Shown one piece after another: positions 8,707 to 17,666 of a DNA stretch of 64,000 bases. A program made the position numbers and the translations under genes. Location: the NCBI RefSeq assembly GCF_023206395.1, contig NZ_CP066149.1, forward strand, positions 2,418,001-2,482,000, read 5' to 3'. The notes under the pieces are model-generated. The model saw nothing but the letters and a program-made list of their open reading frames with translations, did not search any database and had not been told where the DNA came from. This stretch comes from Vibrio sp. ED004 (GTDB lineage Bacteria; Pseudomonadota; Gammaproteobacteria; Enterobacterales; Vibrionaceae). The number at the start of each line of letters is the position of its first letter. Position 1 is the stretch's first letter.

Positions 8707-10933
8707 GTATTGGATTCTTCTTGTTGTTGATTAAATCGAAGCTGATTAAAGCGAAGTTGATGCGCACGATACCATTCGTTGAGCTCTTGCAGTGGCATAG
8801 GTTTACCAAAGTAATAACCTTGTAGCATGTCGCACTGGGCGTCTTGCAGCCATTTGTGCATCTCTTTGGTTTCGATGCCTTCAGCCGTAACGGTTTTGCC
8901 CTGTGCATGACACAGTTCTATCACGGGTTTAACTATGTTCTGATTGTCTGTTTCGATCAAGGTCTCTAAAAAGCCTTTATCCAATTTAATTTTCTGAGTT
9001 GGATATTCAACTAATTGGGTTATGGATGTGTACCCCGAACCAAAATCATCAATTGCTAATCGGTAGCCCATTCTAGACAGTTCGTTGAGCAGCGGGAAGC
9101 CTTGTGAGTTTTGAATAGAAAGTCTCGGTGATCTCAAAATCAATCAAACTTGGCGGGATGTTTTGAATCCCAGCATGTTGGTCAATAAATTCAGCGAGGT
9201 GCGTGGTTTCTATCCCGGCTGAAGATAAGTTGATTGATAGTTGAATGGAGTAATCAAATTGAGCCTGCAGTTGATGAAATGAGGCGAACGCATTCTTAAT
9301 CACCCAGCGGTCGACAAGCTCATACAAACCGGTTTGTTCGGCTATCGGGATAAACTCATTCGGCGGAACCAATCCAAGGTGACTTGATTCCCAACGCAGC
9401 AGTACCTCTACGCCAATAACCTCGCTGCCACTAGAGTCCATATAAGGCATATAAACAAGCTTAAACTCTTCATCAAAGTTCTTCTCTCTTAACGCTTGCT
9501 CGATGCTGGCTTGGCGTTGAATGGTTTTGTCTAAGTCTAACGAGTAATCCGCAAACTGGTTCTTACCTGCCCGTTTTGCTTGATACATCGCAGTATCGGC
9601 ATTCGACAACAACTTCTCAATGGAGTGCCCATCATTAGGATAAGTGGCGATGCCAATGCTGACGGTGATCGGAAAGCTACCAGATTCGGTAATAAACCCT
9701 TTTTGCAGCGGCTCTAATAGTTTTTCAGAGAAGCCATGTGCCACGTTACCCGAATGAGCGGGCGCATTGATATACACAACAAACTCATCACCAGACAAGC
9801 GTGCAGGCATGCAGTGAGCACGGTACTTCTCTTGATAAAGAGCACAAATGTCCGTGATACGCTGGGCGAAGGACACCAGAATCGAATCACCGATCTGATG
9901 GCCATACTTGTCGTTCTCTGCCAACACCTTTGTCTGTTGATAGGTGTTATCCAACTCTTGGTACATATCGTAAAAACGTTGTGATAAGCGGCCTAACTCA
10001 TCATTTGTCCCCAAGCGTTCAATGTTCTTTCTCTGTTTCTTCTCGACTTGTTGAAGCTGTCTGTCTAAGCGTGTGATTGGGCTTATCACACAACGAGACA
10101 GAAGAATCAGTAACAAGGTAACCGAAACAAATGCAGATAAGGCAAAAGACAGGTTGAGTTCATTCCAGATAGATTTGAGTTTGTTGTCTAACAAGAACTG
10201 TGCAGGATCGAGTGTGGCGTAAAGCTCTGGTGCAAGTTTTACGGTTTGGGTTAATTCATGCCCTAGAGTTACTGGTGCTGGGGTAAAGAACAAGCTGGTT
10301 TGGTAGTCGAACTCTATCTGTTTCCGCAGTGAATTAAATTTATCGAGTGAGACTGACACCACCACAAAAAACACATTGTTGAGTTGATAGCTTATGGGTG
10401 TCGAAACCGTTTTTTATCAAGCACCTCATAGTGAACCAACATCCCTTCGCCTTGGGAGTTTTGTATGTAGTTGGTGCTCGAAGTAGCTAAGGTAGCTTGA
10501 TATTGATGGTCGATGAATTCCAACACTTTGGGATCCATCTTGGCGAAAGGATCACTGCTATTTTCAGCGTAATAACTGAGGGTTCGATCTCCATCGAGAA
10601 GGGCAAGCCCTGTAAAGCTGCCGTCGCCATCTTGCAGTAGCTGAATCGTCTCGTGAAGGTTATCAATCAATCAAGCTCACGGTTGGGATTATCATCAACC
10701 ATAAAGTAGTTCTTAACCATGTCACTTTTGGTAAGGGTATAAGAATAACTGTTTAGGAAAGCTCGAGACTGACGAAAGTAACCAGCTAGCTTTTCCATGC
10801 TTAACTGCAGTGCATTGTCTTCACGTTTGATGAAGCTGCTTTTTTGCGTGGAGTAGATGATATAGCTAGAAGTCGCCGTACTGAACAGTATTACAGGGGC
10901 AATCAGAAGTAATATTTTCGTACTTAGCTTCAT
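8703..10933 (-). pseudogene. mbaA: broken GGDEF/EAL membrane sensor, mbaA ortholog
   Basis: Four overlapping reading-frame pieces (10933-10667, 10670-10392, 10410-9073, 9143-8703) join into one protein: N-terminal membrane helix, periplasmic sensor, second membrane segment and HAMP-like region, GGDEF remnant, EAL domain. Lesions are an extra 8 bases of GATT repeat at 10662-10672, loss of one base in an A6 run at 10410-10415, a missing N-terminal GGDEF half at about 9910, and an extra T at 9119-9121. The SGDEF and EVLLR motifs, the yjjX coupling and the position next to pheA match V. cholerae MbaA, a polyamine-responsive biofilm regulator. The EAL part still has FEITET and DDFGSGY. Homopolymer changes could be sequencing errors; the domain deletion could not. 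Confidence 0.75.
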
Positions 10934-11264
10934 GGCTATTCACAACATTGTTTATAAATTTTAGCGCGTCAGTTTATGTTACTTGGCATGAGCTCGCTAT
11001 TTTTTAGACGATGTTCGGTGATTTCCTGTGAAGGGAGTAAGGTTTTGTCTTAATTGATAAAAAGGCACTAGTGAGTTTTATTGTAGAAGGACATAAAACG
11101 ATAGTGGTCGTAGATATGCAGGGTCTGAGAAACAAATAAATTGTGTCTAAGGCGTGTCAGGTTAGCTGTTTTTGGTTTGAATTGTATTTACTAGCTAGTG
11201 AATAAAGCATTTGGCCTACTGTAGGCCAAATGCTTGTCAAGCTGAAATTCAGACTAGTTCAAAG
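10934..11264. other. 331-base gap where nspS is expected
   Basis: In V. cholerae the periplasmic norspermidine sensor gene nspS lies between pheA and mbaA. Here only 331 bases remain and no gene-length frame is present. A run of about 23 codons on the minus strand (11040-10969, ending in TGA 35 bases before the mbaA start) could be the last piece of nspS, but it is too short to decide. The right end holds the palindrome described separately. Confidence 0.6.
11205..11235. repeat. 15-bp inverted repeat behind pheA
   Basis: AAGCATTTGGCCTAC and its exact complement flank a single central T. Located 30 bases beyond the pheA stop on the minus strand, it may serve as the pheA terminator, although only a short T-rich stretch follows. 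Its 13-base core is shared with the repeats behind tyrA at 2082-2158. Confidence 0.8.
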
Positions 11265-12440
11265 CTATGACAACTTAACTTGAGTGGCTTTGATGTTCTC
11301 ACTTGGGTAGCAGCCCAGAACCTTCAGATGACGAGTAATCGCTGTTAATTCAGTGATTGCTTGCTGCATATTGTCTGAATCTAGGTGGGCTTCTAGATCG
11401 ACATAAAACATCTCTTCCCAAGGGTTGCCCATAATAGGACGAGACTCTAGCTTAGTCATGTTGATGCCCAAGCGTTGCAGGATAAGTAGCGTCTCAACCA
11501 AAGAACCCGCCTCTTGAGAAGTAGACATGATCAGTGTCGTTTTCGCAGGGATCTGAGTCGATACCTCAACAGGTTTACGAGCGACCACGATGAAACGTGT
11601 GTGGTTTTCTGTTTGGTTCGCAATGTTGCCTTGGATTGGCTGAAGTCCGTAAAGCTTGCCGCTAGACGCATTACCAATCGCAGCCATATCATCACCGTCC
11701 AGATCTTTAACCTTTTTCATTGCGTCGGCTGTGCTCGCGCAAGACTCAAGAGTCACACCTTTGAGGCGGCTCAAGAACTCACTGCACTGCTGATGTGGTT
11801 GTGGATGCGAGTAAAGTGTTTTGATATCTTCTAGACGGATATCACTTTTCGCCACTAGGCAGTGTTCGATTGGCTGAGAAAGCTCACCAACGATGTAAAG
11901 CGTGGTGTGTTGCAGTAGGTCGTAGACTTCGTTAATCGAACCAGAGCTGGTGTTCTCAATAGGCAGAACACCGTAGTCGGCATGGCCTGATTCTACTGTC
12001 GAGGCTACTTCCTTGAAGTGATTACAGTTTAGCTCAATCAATTCCATATTCTTGCGGCTGAAGTATTCACGACTCGCAAGGTGAGAATAAGATCCCTTAG
12101 AACCTAAGAATGCAACACGAGCCAATGGCTTGCGGCTTTGCGGATTCGCTAGGTTTTGTAAATATGACTGTTGCAGTAAAACAGAATCTTCGATGATGGT
12201 GTGAAACAGCTTAGTAATGTACTGCGCATCAAGTTCGTATTTATCTTTGCCGTTGTTGATCAGCTTTACTAATAGTTGTTGTTCTCTTACTGCATCACGA
12301 ACTGGCTTTGATGTTTCTACCTTGCTTTTCGCAACTTCGATACTTAGCTTGCGACGCTCTGAAAGTAGGTTCAGTAATTCGTCGTCTAAGTCATTAAGAC
12401 GAAGGCGGATATCATCCAGTGAGATTGAGCGGTCAGTCAT
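11265..12440 (-). CDS. pheA: bifunctional chorismate mutase / prephenate dehydratase (P-protein)
   Basis: PheA makes phenylpyruvate from chorismate via prephenate. The 391-residue protein has an AroQ chorismate mutase at residues 1-90 (LRLNDLDDELLNLLSERR), a prephenate dehydratase domain at about 105-285 starting VAFLGSKGSYSH and ending with the ENHTRF motif, and a C-terminal ACT domain with the phenylalanine-binding KLESRP motif at about 330. Length matches E. coli PheA (386). It is preceded by a leader peptide and attenuator, so transcription is expected to fall when charged tRNA-Phe is abundant, in addition to allosteric feedback through the ACT domain. Confidence 0.97.
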   Translation of the reverse strand: MTDRSISLDDIRLRLNDLDDELLNLLSERRKLSIEVAKSKVETSKPVRDAVREQQLLVKLINNGKDKYELDAQYITKLFHTIIEDSVLLQQSYLQNLANPQSRKPLARVAFLGSKGSYSHLASREYFSRKNMELIELNCNHFKEVASTVESGHADYGVLPIENTSSGSINEVYDLLQHTTLYIVGELSQPIEHCLVAKSDIRLEDIKTLYSHPQPHQQCSEFLSRLKGVTLESCASTADAMKKVKDLDGDDMAAIGNASSGKLYGLQPIQGNIANQTENHTRFIVVARKPVEVSTQIPAKTTLIMSTSQEAGSLVETLLILQRLGINMTKLESRPIMGNPWEEMFYVDLEAHLDSDNMQQAITELTAITRHLKVLGCYPSENIKATQVKLS

Positions 12441-12454
12441 AAATGTGTCCTTAT

Positions 12455-12480
12455 AAAAAAGCCTCCCTAGTGTGGGAGGC
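12455..12480 (-). terminator. pheA attenuator terminator
   Basis: Seven-base stem GCCTCCC / GGGAGGC followed on the minus strand by six T residues, ending 15 bases before the pheA start. The GGAGGC word at about 12520-12525, just behind the pheL stop, could pair instead with the first arm and act as antiterminator, the classical attenuation arrangement. Confidence 0.85.
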
Positions 12481-12528
12481 TTCTTGTTCGTTTTTGACTT
12501 GTTTTTCTAAAACGACTTAGCCTCCGAT

Positions 12529-12576
12529 TTACGGAAGAAAAAAGAAGTCAAAAATAAACAAAGATTGAGTGTGCAT
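12529..12576 (-). CDS. pheL: pheA leader peptide
   Basis: A 15-codon frame, MHTQSLFIFDFFFLP, with five phenylalanines including three in a row, ends 49 bases before the terminator hairpin. E. coli PheL is likewise a 15-residue phenylalanine-rich peptide ending in Pro. Stalling of the ribosome at the Phe codons would favour the antiterminator and expression of pheA. The composition, length, position and the hairpin downstream agree; the ribosome site is not obvious. Confidence 0.88.
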   Translation of the reverse strand: MHTQSLFIFDFFFLP

Positions 12577-12639
12577 AAAAAGTGATTGTTTTATGAATGT
12601 TTAAACACAATAAGCAAGCGAGCTACGAGCGTCAAGCAA

Positions 12640-12668
12640 AAAAATAGCGCCCTGAGGCGCTATTTTTT
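12640..12668 (-). terminator. rho-independent terminator of raiA
   Basis: Ten-base stem AAATAGCGCC / GGCGCTATTT with a CTGA loop, A-rich on the left and T-rich on the right, so usable from either strand. It lies directly beyond the raiA stop and separates raiA from the pheL promoter region. Confidence 0.88.
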
Positions 12669-12684
12669 AATCTGTTATCTTTCC

Positions 12685-13020
12685 TTATTCTACTTCAGCT
12701 TCTAGCTCTTCGATTTCAGGCTTTTCAGCGCGGCGCGCTTCTGGTTTATGACGCAGCTTGTTGAGTTGACGCTCTAGTTTTTGTTCTACTTCGTTAATGG
12801 CAACGTAGAGGTCGTTATGGATTGATGAAGCAACAAGTTGGCCTTTTGGTACGGTTAGTACCGCTTCAAATTTCTTCTTCTTGTTTGGTTCTTCACTAAA
12901 GCTCGCTTGGCAGCCAATGATGTCTACTTGCCATTTATCCAGCTTCTTAAATTTGCTTTCTATGTGATCACGGATTGCAGAGGTAATGTCGATGTTTTTA
13001 CCAGTGATGTTCATTTTCAT
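12685..13020 (-). CDS. raiA: ribosome-associated translation inhibitor / hibernation factor
   Basis: This 111-residue protein resembles E. coli YfiA (RaiA): N-terminal MNITGKNIDIT, a basic helix LERQLNKLRHKPEARRA, and an acidic C-terminal tail (EIEELEAEVE). YfiA occupies the mRNA/tRNA path of the 30S subunit in stationary phase and blocks 100S dimer formation; the tail distinguishes it from the short HPF. The neighbouring pheL-pheA is the usual location in Vibrio and E. coli. Confidence 0.92.
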   Translation of the reverse strand: MKMNITGKNIDITSAIRDHIESKFKKLDKWQVDIIGCQASFSEEPNKKKKFEAVLTVPKGQLVASSIHNDLYVAINEVEQKLERQLNKLRHKPEARRAEKPEIEELEAEVE

Positions 13021-13448
13021 AGAAGTTTTCCTCTGTTGTATCCCTCATGGGTTAACTTCAGATTACGACTTTTAGGAATAAAGAACGTGATATAGATCTT
13101 GTTTTGGTCGGGTGTTATGATCATTAAAATCAAATGTGATCTCACGCAAGTCTTGGTATCTTTTTGTCGAAAAATGCTTGTTATCCCTATGAAAAACGAT
13201 AACTTGAAGGCAAGGCTTCGCTAAAAATTAAATCAGTTTTTAGGGGAGTTTTACAGCCTTTTTAAAGTGCGTGATGAAAATTCACTCAATAAGATTATGT
13301 GAAATAACGCACATTTAGCTTCTGCTTTAATTGAATATTGAGAGCCCGCACAGGTTTCCTTGTTGCGGGATTTTAGTTTTTCGTTGCTTCGCGATTTCGC
13401 AATCGGAAAGTTTCGTATGGACTCAATATGAATTTTTGAGTTTGAACG
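13021..13448. other. 428-base gap with a plus-strand hairpin
   Basis: The gap holds the raiA promoter region on its left side. At about 13341-13385 a GC-rich hairpin (CCCGCA ... TGCGGG) is followed by a T-rich stretch on the plus strand. No annotated gene reads toward it from the left on that strand, so it could be the end of a small RNA, or simply a chance structure. No convincing reading frame was seen. Confidence 0.45.
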
Positions 13449-14879
13449 TTAATCATTGGTTCGTAGTACTTTCGTTTTACTGTTATCTCGGATGGTATTA
13501 ATTACCTTTAATTGTTTGTAAATAACGAAGTAGCGATTGATGTTGGCTACGTAGATTACTGGTTCTTTACTCACATACTTACGAGTGATGATTTCTACAT
13601 TCTTGAACCAGATGTTGGGGTTATAACCTTTTTCCTTGGCGAGAGTTCTCATCCTTCTAATCTTAGCGGGTCCGGCGTTGTAAGAAGCCAACGTAAAATA
13701 GATCTGGTTGTCAGCCGTTATGGCAGGGTCATTAAAATACCGATCTTTGATAAATCGCATATATTTTACACCCGCGTGGATATTATTATCGACTTTGTGA
13801 ATGTTTTTAATATTGACGTTTTTGTCTCTAGCTGTACTCGGGAGCACCTGCATTATACCAACGGCACCTCGGTGAGAAACTCTGCTCTGATCAAGCCCTG
13901 ATTCTTGAAAGCCTTGAGCTGACATCATTAAAGGGTCAAATTCATATTTGCTTGAGTATTTTTCAAACACACCAGCAAGTTTAGCCGCTCTGTCAACTTT
14001 GTTGGGATTGAGAGCTCGACCTAACCAACGAGTATTATCAATGTACTTTTGGTAGATCACGTTACCGAGCAAGGTACCAGTTCGTGCTATCTTAACGTAT
14101 TGATTTATCTCTTTTTTAAGTTTGGGGCTGTTTTTTCTCAACGCCCAAGCAATACGGCTATTTTCACGAAGAGGGAAAGTGGTATGTATTTGAATATTTG
14201 TCATTACATCAATCCATATTTTTGCTTTGTGACTATCGAGTATCGTACCTTGGATATATCCTTGGTTTACAAGCTCCATTAGTTCATAATCTTGAAGGGA
14301 TTCTTCGACAAAATTAACATGCAATGGAGGAAGACCCAACTCATCAAGTTCTTTGTTTACTCTCTGCACACTTTCAAAGTAACTCGAACTTGCTCGAACC
14401 CAGACCTCTTTGCCACTTAGCTGCTTTATTCCTGTAATAGGTTCAATGCTTCTATTTGTAATTATCAACTCTTTAGTGTTCTTAATTATCGGCTCTGAGA
14501 AATCGACTATCTGTAGCCTTTTATCAGTTATAGTTAGATTAGCGACAGCAATATCTCCATACCCTTTTTCCAACGACGTAATAAGTTCATCTCTTTGAAC
14601 AGGGATGACTTGTACATTCACAAATGGGTTCTTTTTACGAAGAATGTTTTCAAAATGATAAAGCATCTCTGCCACAATACCCTTTGGTTTACCATCTTCT
14701 ATATAGTAGAAACCAAGATCGGCCGACACAAGCACTCTAACCATTCCTTTGGTTTCAAGCACATCTAAGTCGCCTACATACGGTTTGTTTCTCAATGGTG
14801 AGAGCTCTAATGAGTATGACAATTGACTAAATAAAGTGATCCCAATAAATAATAACAATCTGCTCACACCACACCCCAT
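13449..14879 (-). CDS. MltF-like lytic transglycosylase with solute-binding domain
   Basis: A 476-residue exported protein. After a signal sequence (residues 1-24, ending near SYS) comes a family-3 solute-binding domain at about 40-270, then an SLT transglycosylase domain. The catalytic Glu is in GFQESGLDQS, followed by GAVGIMQVLPSTA and LASYNAGPAKI. This two-domain layout is that of MltF, in which the binding-protein domain controls murein cleavage allosterically. There is no lipobox cysteine in the signal peptide, so it may be periplasmic or anchored by its helix. Single gene, with a terminator of bamD upstream. Confidence 0.85.
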   Translation of the reverse strand: MGCGVSRLLLFIGITLFSQLSYSLELSPLRNKPYVGDLDVLETKGMVRVLVSADLGFYYIEDGKPKGIVAEMLYHFENILRKKNPFVNVQVIPVQRDELITSLEKGYGDIAVANLTITDKRLQIVDFSEPIIKNTKELIITNRSIEPITGIKQLSGKEVWVRASSSYFESVQRVNKELDELGLPPLHVNFVEESLQDYELMELVNQGYIQGTILDSHKAKIWIDVMTNIQIHTTFPLRENSRIAWALRKNSPKLKKEINQYVKIARTGTLLGNVIYQKYIDNTRWLGRALNPNKVDRAAKLAGVFEKYSSKYEFDPLMMSAQGFQESGLDQSRVSHRGAVGIMQVLPSTARDKNVNIKNIHKVDNNIHAGVKYMRFIKDRYFNDPAITADNQIYFTLASYNAGPAKIRRMRTLAKEKGYNPNIWFKNVEIITRKYVSKEPVIYVANINRYFVIYKQLKVINTIRDNSKTKVLRTND

Positions 14880-14957
14880 GTTGATATTTTGTTAAACGTC
14901 ATTTATTGAATGATAGTGTGGATAATGATAGCCATCAAGTTTACCGGATGGGGATCT

Positions 14958-14987
14958 AAAAAAGCGCGCTAATAAATTAGCGCGCTT
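14958..14987 (-). terminator. rho-independent terminator of bamD
   Basis: Stem AAGCGCGCTAA / TTAGCGCGCTT with an ATAAA-type loop and six A residues on the left, giving a U-tract in the minus-strand transcript. It lies 25 bases beyond the bamD stop. Confidence 0.9.
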
Positions 14988-15011
14988 TTGGTCTTGAGGT
15001 GTAAACGTTGA

Positions 15012-15740
15012 TTAAGGGAGTGGGTTTAACTCAATCAACTTTTCTGTTCTTGAAACTGCATCTTCTAGGCCTAGTTGTTTGTAGGCTTCGAGCTGTATTT
15101 TCAAAGATTTACGCGCTGCAATGGTGTCAGGGTAAGTCTTTTGCAGTTCTTGAGTTCTGTTTACTGCAGCAATCCAAGCTTCACGGCGTAGGTAGAAATC
15201 TGCTGTTGCTAAGTCGTATTCTGCTAGGCGGTTCTTTAGTGCGAACATGCGTTTTTGTGCATCTTCCGCATATGGACTTGCCGGGAAACGCTCAAGTAAT
15301 CGCTTGAAGTCAGCAAAAGCAAGCTTCACTGGTTCTGGATCTCGGTCACTACGATCGATATTAAAAATATCGTGCATGAAGTTTCGATCTTGTGCCATGT
15401 GCGTTAGGCCGCGCATGTAAAGAACCCAGTCTTGTTTCTCGTGAGTTGGGTTTAAACGCAGGAATCGTGAAATGGTCGCAAGGCCAAGAGCCAAGTCATC
15501 ATTTTTGTAGTAAGCGTAAATCAGATCGAGCTGTACTTGTTCAGAATAGGCGCCGAATGGGTAACGAGAGTCTAGGGCTTCTAGCTTTTCGATTGCAGAA
15601 AGCCAGCTACCGCTCTGCAGTGATTCTTGAGCGTCAGAGTAGAGAACCGATGGTGGTACATCTGGCACTATCTCTTCACTACTTGAACAACCAACCAAGA
15701 GTGATACGGCCAATAGACCCGATAAAGTAAGGTGTTTCAT
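15012..15740 (-). CDS. bamD: outer membrane assembly lipoprotein BamD
   Basis: BamD is the essential lipoprotein partner of BamA in inserting beta-barrel proteins into the outer membrane. The 242-residue product starts with a lipoprotein signal (LLVGC lipobox, Cys at about 18) and then consists of tetratricopeptide-like repeats, e.g. YSDAQESLQSGSWLSAIEKLE and the PASPYAEDAQKRM block. It lies divergent to rluD, as in other gammaproteobacteria. Confidence 0.94.
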   Translation of the reverse strand: MKHLTLSGLLAVSLLVGCSSSEEIVPDVPPSVLYSDAQESLQSGSWLSAIEKLEALDSRYPFGAYSEQVQLDLIYAYYKNDDLALGLATISRFLRLNPTHEKQDWVLYMRGLTHMAQDRNFMHDIFNIDRSDRDPEPVKLAFADFKRLLERFPASPYAEDAQKRMFALKNRLAEYDLATADFYLRREAWIAAVNRTQELQKTYPDTIAARKSLKIQLEAYKQLGLEDAVSRTEKLIELNPLP

Positions 15741-15877
15741 GTCAGGCGTCGATTCCTTGAATTAAATATTTCGTAAGCTTCCGTTACTTTCTAACCAGTA
15801 ACAGATACAATGATGCAATTATTCTATTTTATCCATACTAATGGGTATTAGTCTCACGGTTTTTAAAAAAGTTCGAT

Positions 15878-16852
15878 ATGGCTCAGCAGATCACATTAAC
15901 AGACACAGTAAAAAGCAGCCAGTTAGGTCAACGTTTAGACCAAGCTGTCGCTGAACTATTTACCGATTTTTCTCGCTCTCGTATTAAAGAGTGGCTTCTT
16001 GACGGCAAAATCCAAGTGGATGGCGAAGTTATCACTAAGCCGCGCGTTAAGGTTATGGGCGGTGAAGAGATCATCTTGCAAGCTGAACTTGCAGATGAAG
16101 AGCGCTGGGAAGCACAAGACATTCCTCTAGACATTGTCTACGAAGATGACGATTTATTGGTTATCAACAAGCCTCGCGACTTTGTTGTTCACCCTGGAGC
16201 AGGTACGCCGGATGGAACCGTGCTAAACGCGTTACTGCACCACTACCCACAAATTGCTGAAGTACCTCGTGCAGGTATTGTGCACCGTCTTGATAAAGAC
16301 ACAACTGGTCTTATGGTTGTGGCTAAAACGGTTCCAGCTCAAACTCGTCTTGTACGTGCATTGGCTAAGCGTCGTATTACTCGTGAGTACGAAGCGATTG
16401 CTATCGGTAAAATGACTGCTGGTGGTGTGGTAGAAAAAGGCATTAGCCGTCATGCAACTAAGCGTACCTTAATGGCGGTAAATGAAGTTGGTAAGCCTGC
16501 GGTAACTCACTACCGTGTTGCTGAGCATTTCCGTGAACATACGCGTATTCGTCTGCGTCTAGAAACTGGCCGTACTCACCAAATCCGTGTTCACATGTCA
16601 TACCTTCAGCACCCGCTTCTAGGTGATGTGGCATACGGTGGTCGTGCACGCATTCCAAAAGGTGCATCTGAAGAACTAACGACAATGATTCGTTCTTTTG
16701 ACCGCCAGGCACTGCACGCGGTTATGCTTAAATTTGTTCACCCAATTACAGGTGAAGAAGTTGAGTTCCACGCTCCAGTACCAAATGACATGGTTGTAAT
16801 GGCTGAAGCGTTACGTGTTGATGCTCGCGAAAATCTAGAAGACGACATTTAA
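15878..16852 (+). CDS. rluD: 23S rRNA pseudouridine synthase D
   Basis: RluD makes pseudouridines 1911, 1915 and 1917 in helix 69 of 23S rRNA. The 324-residue protein has an N-terminal S4 RNA-binding domain (about 15-75) and an RluA-type catalytic domain with HRLDKDTTGLMVVAK; the catalytic aspartate falls at residue 139, the same number as in E. coli. RTHQIRVH is also present. The gene ends two bases before pgeF, so the two are co-transcribed. Confidence 0.97.
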   Translation: MAQQITLTDTVKSSQLGQRLDQAVAELFTDFSRSRIKEWLLDGKIQVDGEVITKPRVKVMGGEEIILQAELADEERWEAQDIPLDIVYEDDDLLVINKPRDFVVHPGAGTPDGTVLNALLHHYPQIAEVPRAGIVHRLDKDTTGLMVVAKTVPAQTRLVRALAKRRITREYEAIAIGKMTAGGVVEKGISRHATKRTLMAVNEVGKPAVTHYRVAEHFREHTRIRLRLETGRTHQIRVHMSYLQHPLLGDVAYGGRARIPKGASEELTTMIRSFDRQALHAVMLKFVHPITGEEVEFHAPVPNDMVVMAEALRVDARENLEDDI

Positions 16853-16854
16853 TC

Positions 16855-17595
16855 ATGTCAAAGATCATCCCTAACTGGAATGCGCCTAAAAACGTGAAGG
16901 CATTTGCCTCGACACGTTTCGAGGGCTTTTCGACGGGTGCGTACCAAGGATTAAACCTAGGTACGCATGTTGGGGATGATGCTTCGCTTGTCGAAAAAAA
17001 CCGAGCATGGCTTAAGCAACAAGCGAATATGCCTACTTCACCAGTCTGGTTAAATCAAACTCACTCAACGGATGTTGTTACGGTTTTAGAGCCAACGACG
17101 GATGTTCTCGATGCTGATGGTGCATTTACCACGGCTACCGGTGTTGTCTGTTCTGCAATGACGGCCGACTGTTTGCCAGTCATTCTTACTGATACCAAAG
17201 GTACTCAAGTCGCTGCGGTTCATGCAGGTTGGCGTGGTCTTGCTGGTGGTATTCTTGAAAATGCAGTCGCGAAGTTTTCAAACCTAGATTCAGATAACCA
17301 AATTATGGCTTGGCTTGGTCCTGCCATTGGTAAAGATGTGTTTGAGGTTGGTGATGACGTGCTAGAAGTTTTTGTTAATTTTGACCCTCAAGCTCAATCA
17401 GCATTTCAAGCCAAAGCTGAACCAGGAAAATGGCTAGCGAACATGTCTCAACTTGCAACACAAAGACTCGCGAAAGTGGGCGTGTCACAAGTGACAGATT
17501 CGAATCTATGTACATTCGCAGATTCAGACGCTTTCTATTCTTATCGTCGTGATGGCATTACAGGGCGCCAGGCTACTTTTATTTGGTTAGAGTAA
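16855..17595 (+). CDS. pgeF: purine nucleoside phosphorylase / multicopper-type YfiH protein
   Basis: The 246-residue YfiH/PgeF family protein has the conserved metal-site residues in NQTHSTDV, TADCLPV and VHAGWRGL. In E. coli it corrects errors in peptidoglycan precursors (release of L-Ser-containing UDP-MurNAc), and family members act on purine nucleosides. The start is three bases after the rluD stop codon, which fixes the ATG at 16855. It precedes clpB by 142 bases. Confidence 0.9.
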   Translation: MSKIIPNWNAPKNVKAFASTRFEGFSTGAYQGLNLGTHVGDDASLVEKNRAWLKQQANMPTSPVWLNQTHSTDVVTVLEPTTDVLDADGAFTTATGVVCSAMTADCLPVILTDTKGTQVAAVHAGWRGLAGGILENAVAKFSNLDSDNQIMAWLGPAIGKDVFEVGDDVLEVFVNFDPQAQSAFQAKAEPGKWLANMSQLATQRLAKVGVSQVTDSNLCTFADSDAFYSYRRDGITGRQATFIWLE

Positions 17596-17666
17596 TCTCT
17601 AACTAGTGCTACTACTCATCCGGCTCATTTATATTTTTAGATAAGCTCTATTCTTCATTCTTATCC

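Noticed and set aside
10969..11040. 23-codon minus-strand stretch as the 3' end of nspS
   Set aside because: Too short and interrupted upstream by a stop; could be chance, so not listed as a gene remnant.
15008..15730. Plus-strand frames opposite bamD
   Set aside because: Antisense shadows; the minus-strand lipoprotein gene explains the region.
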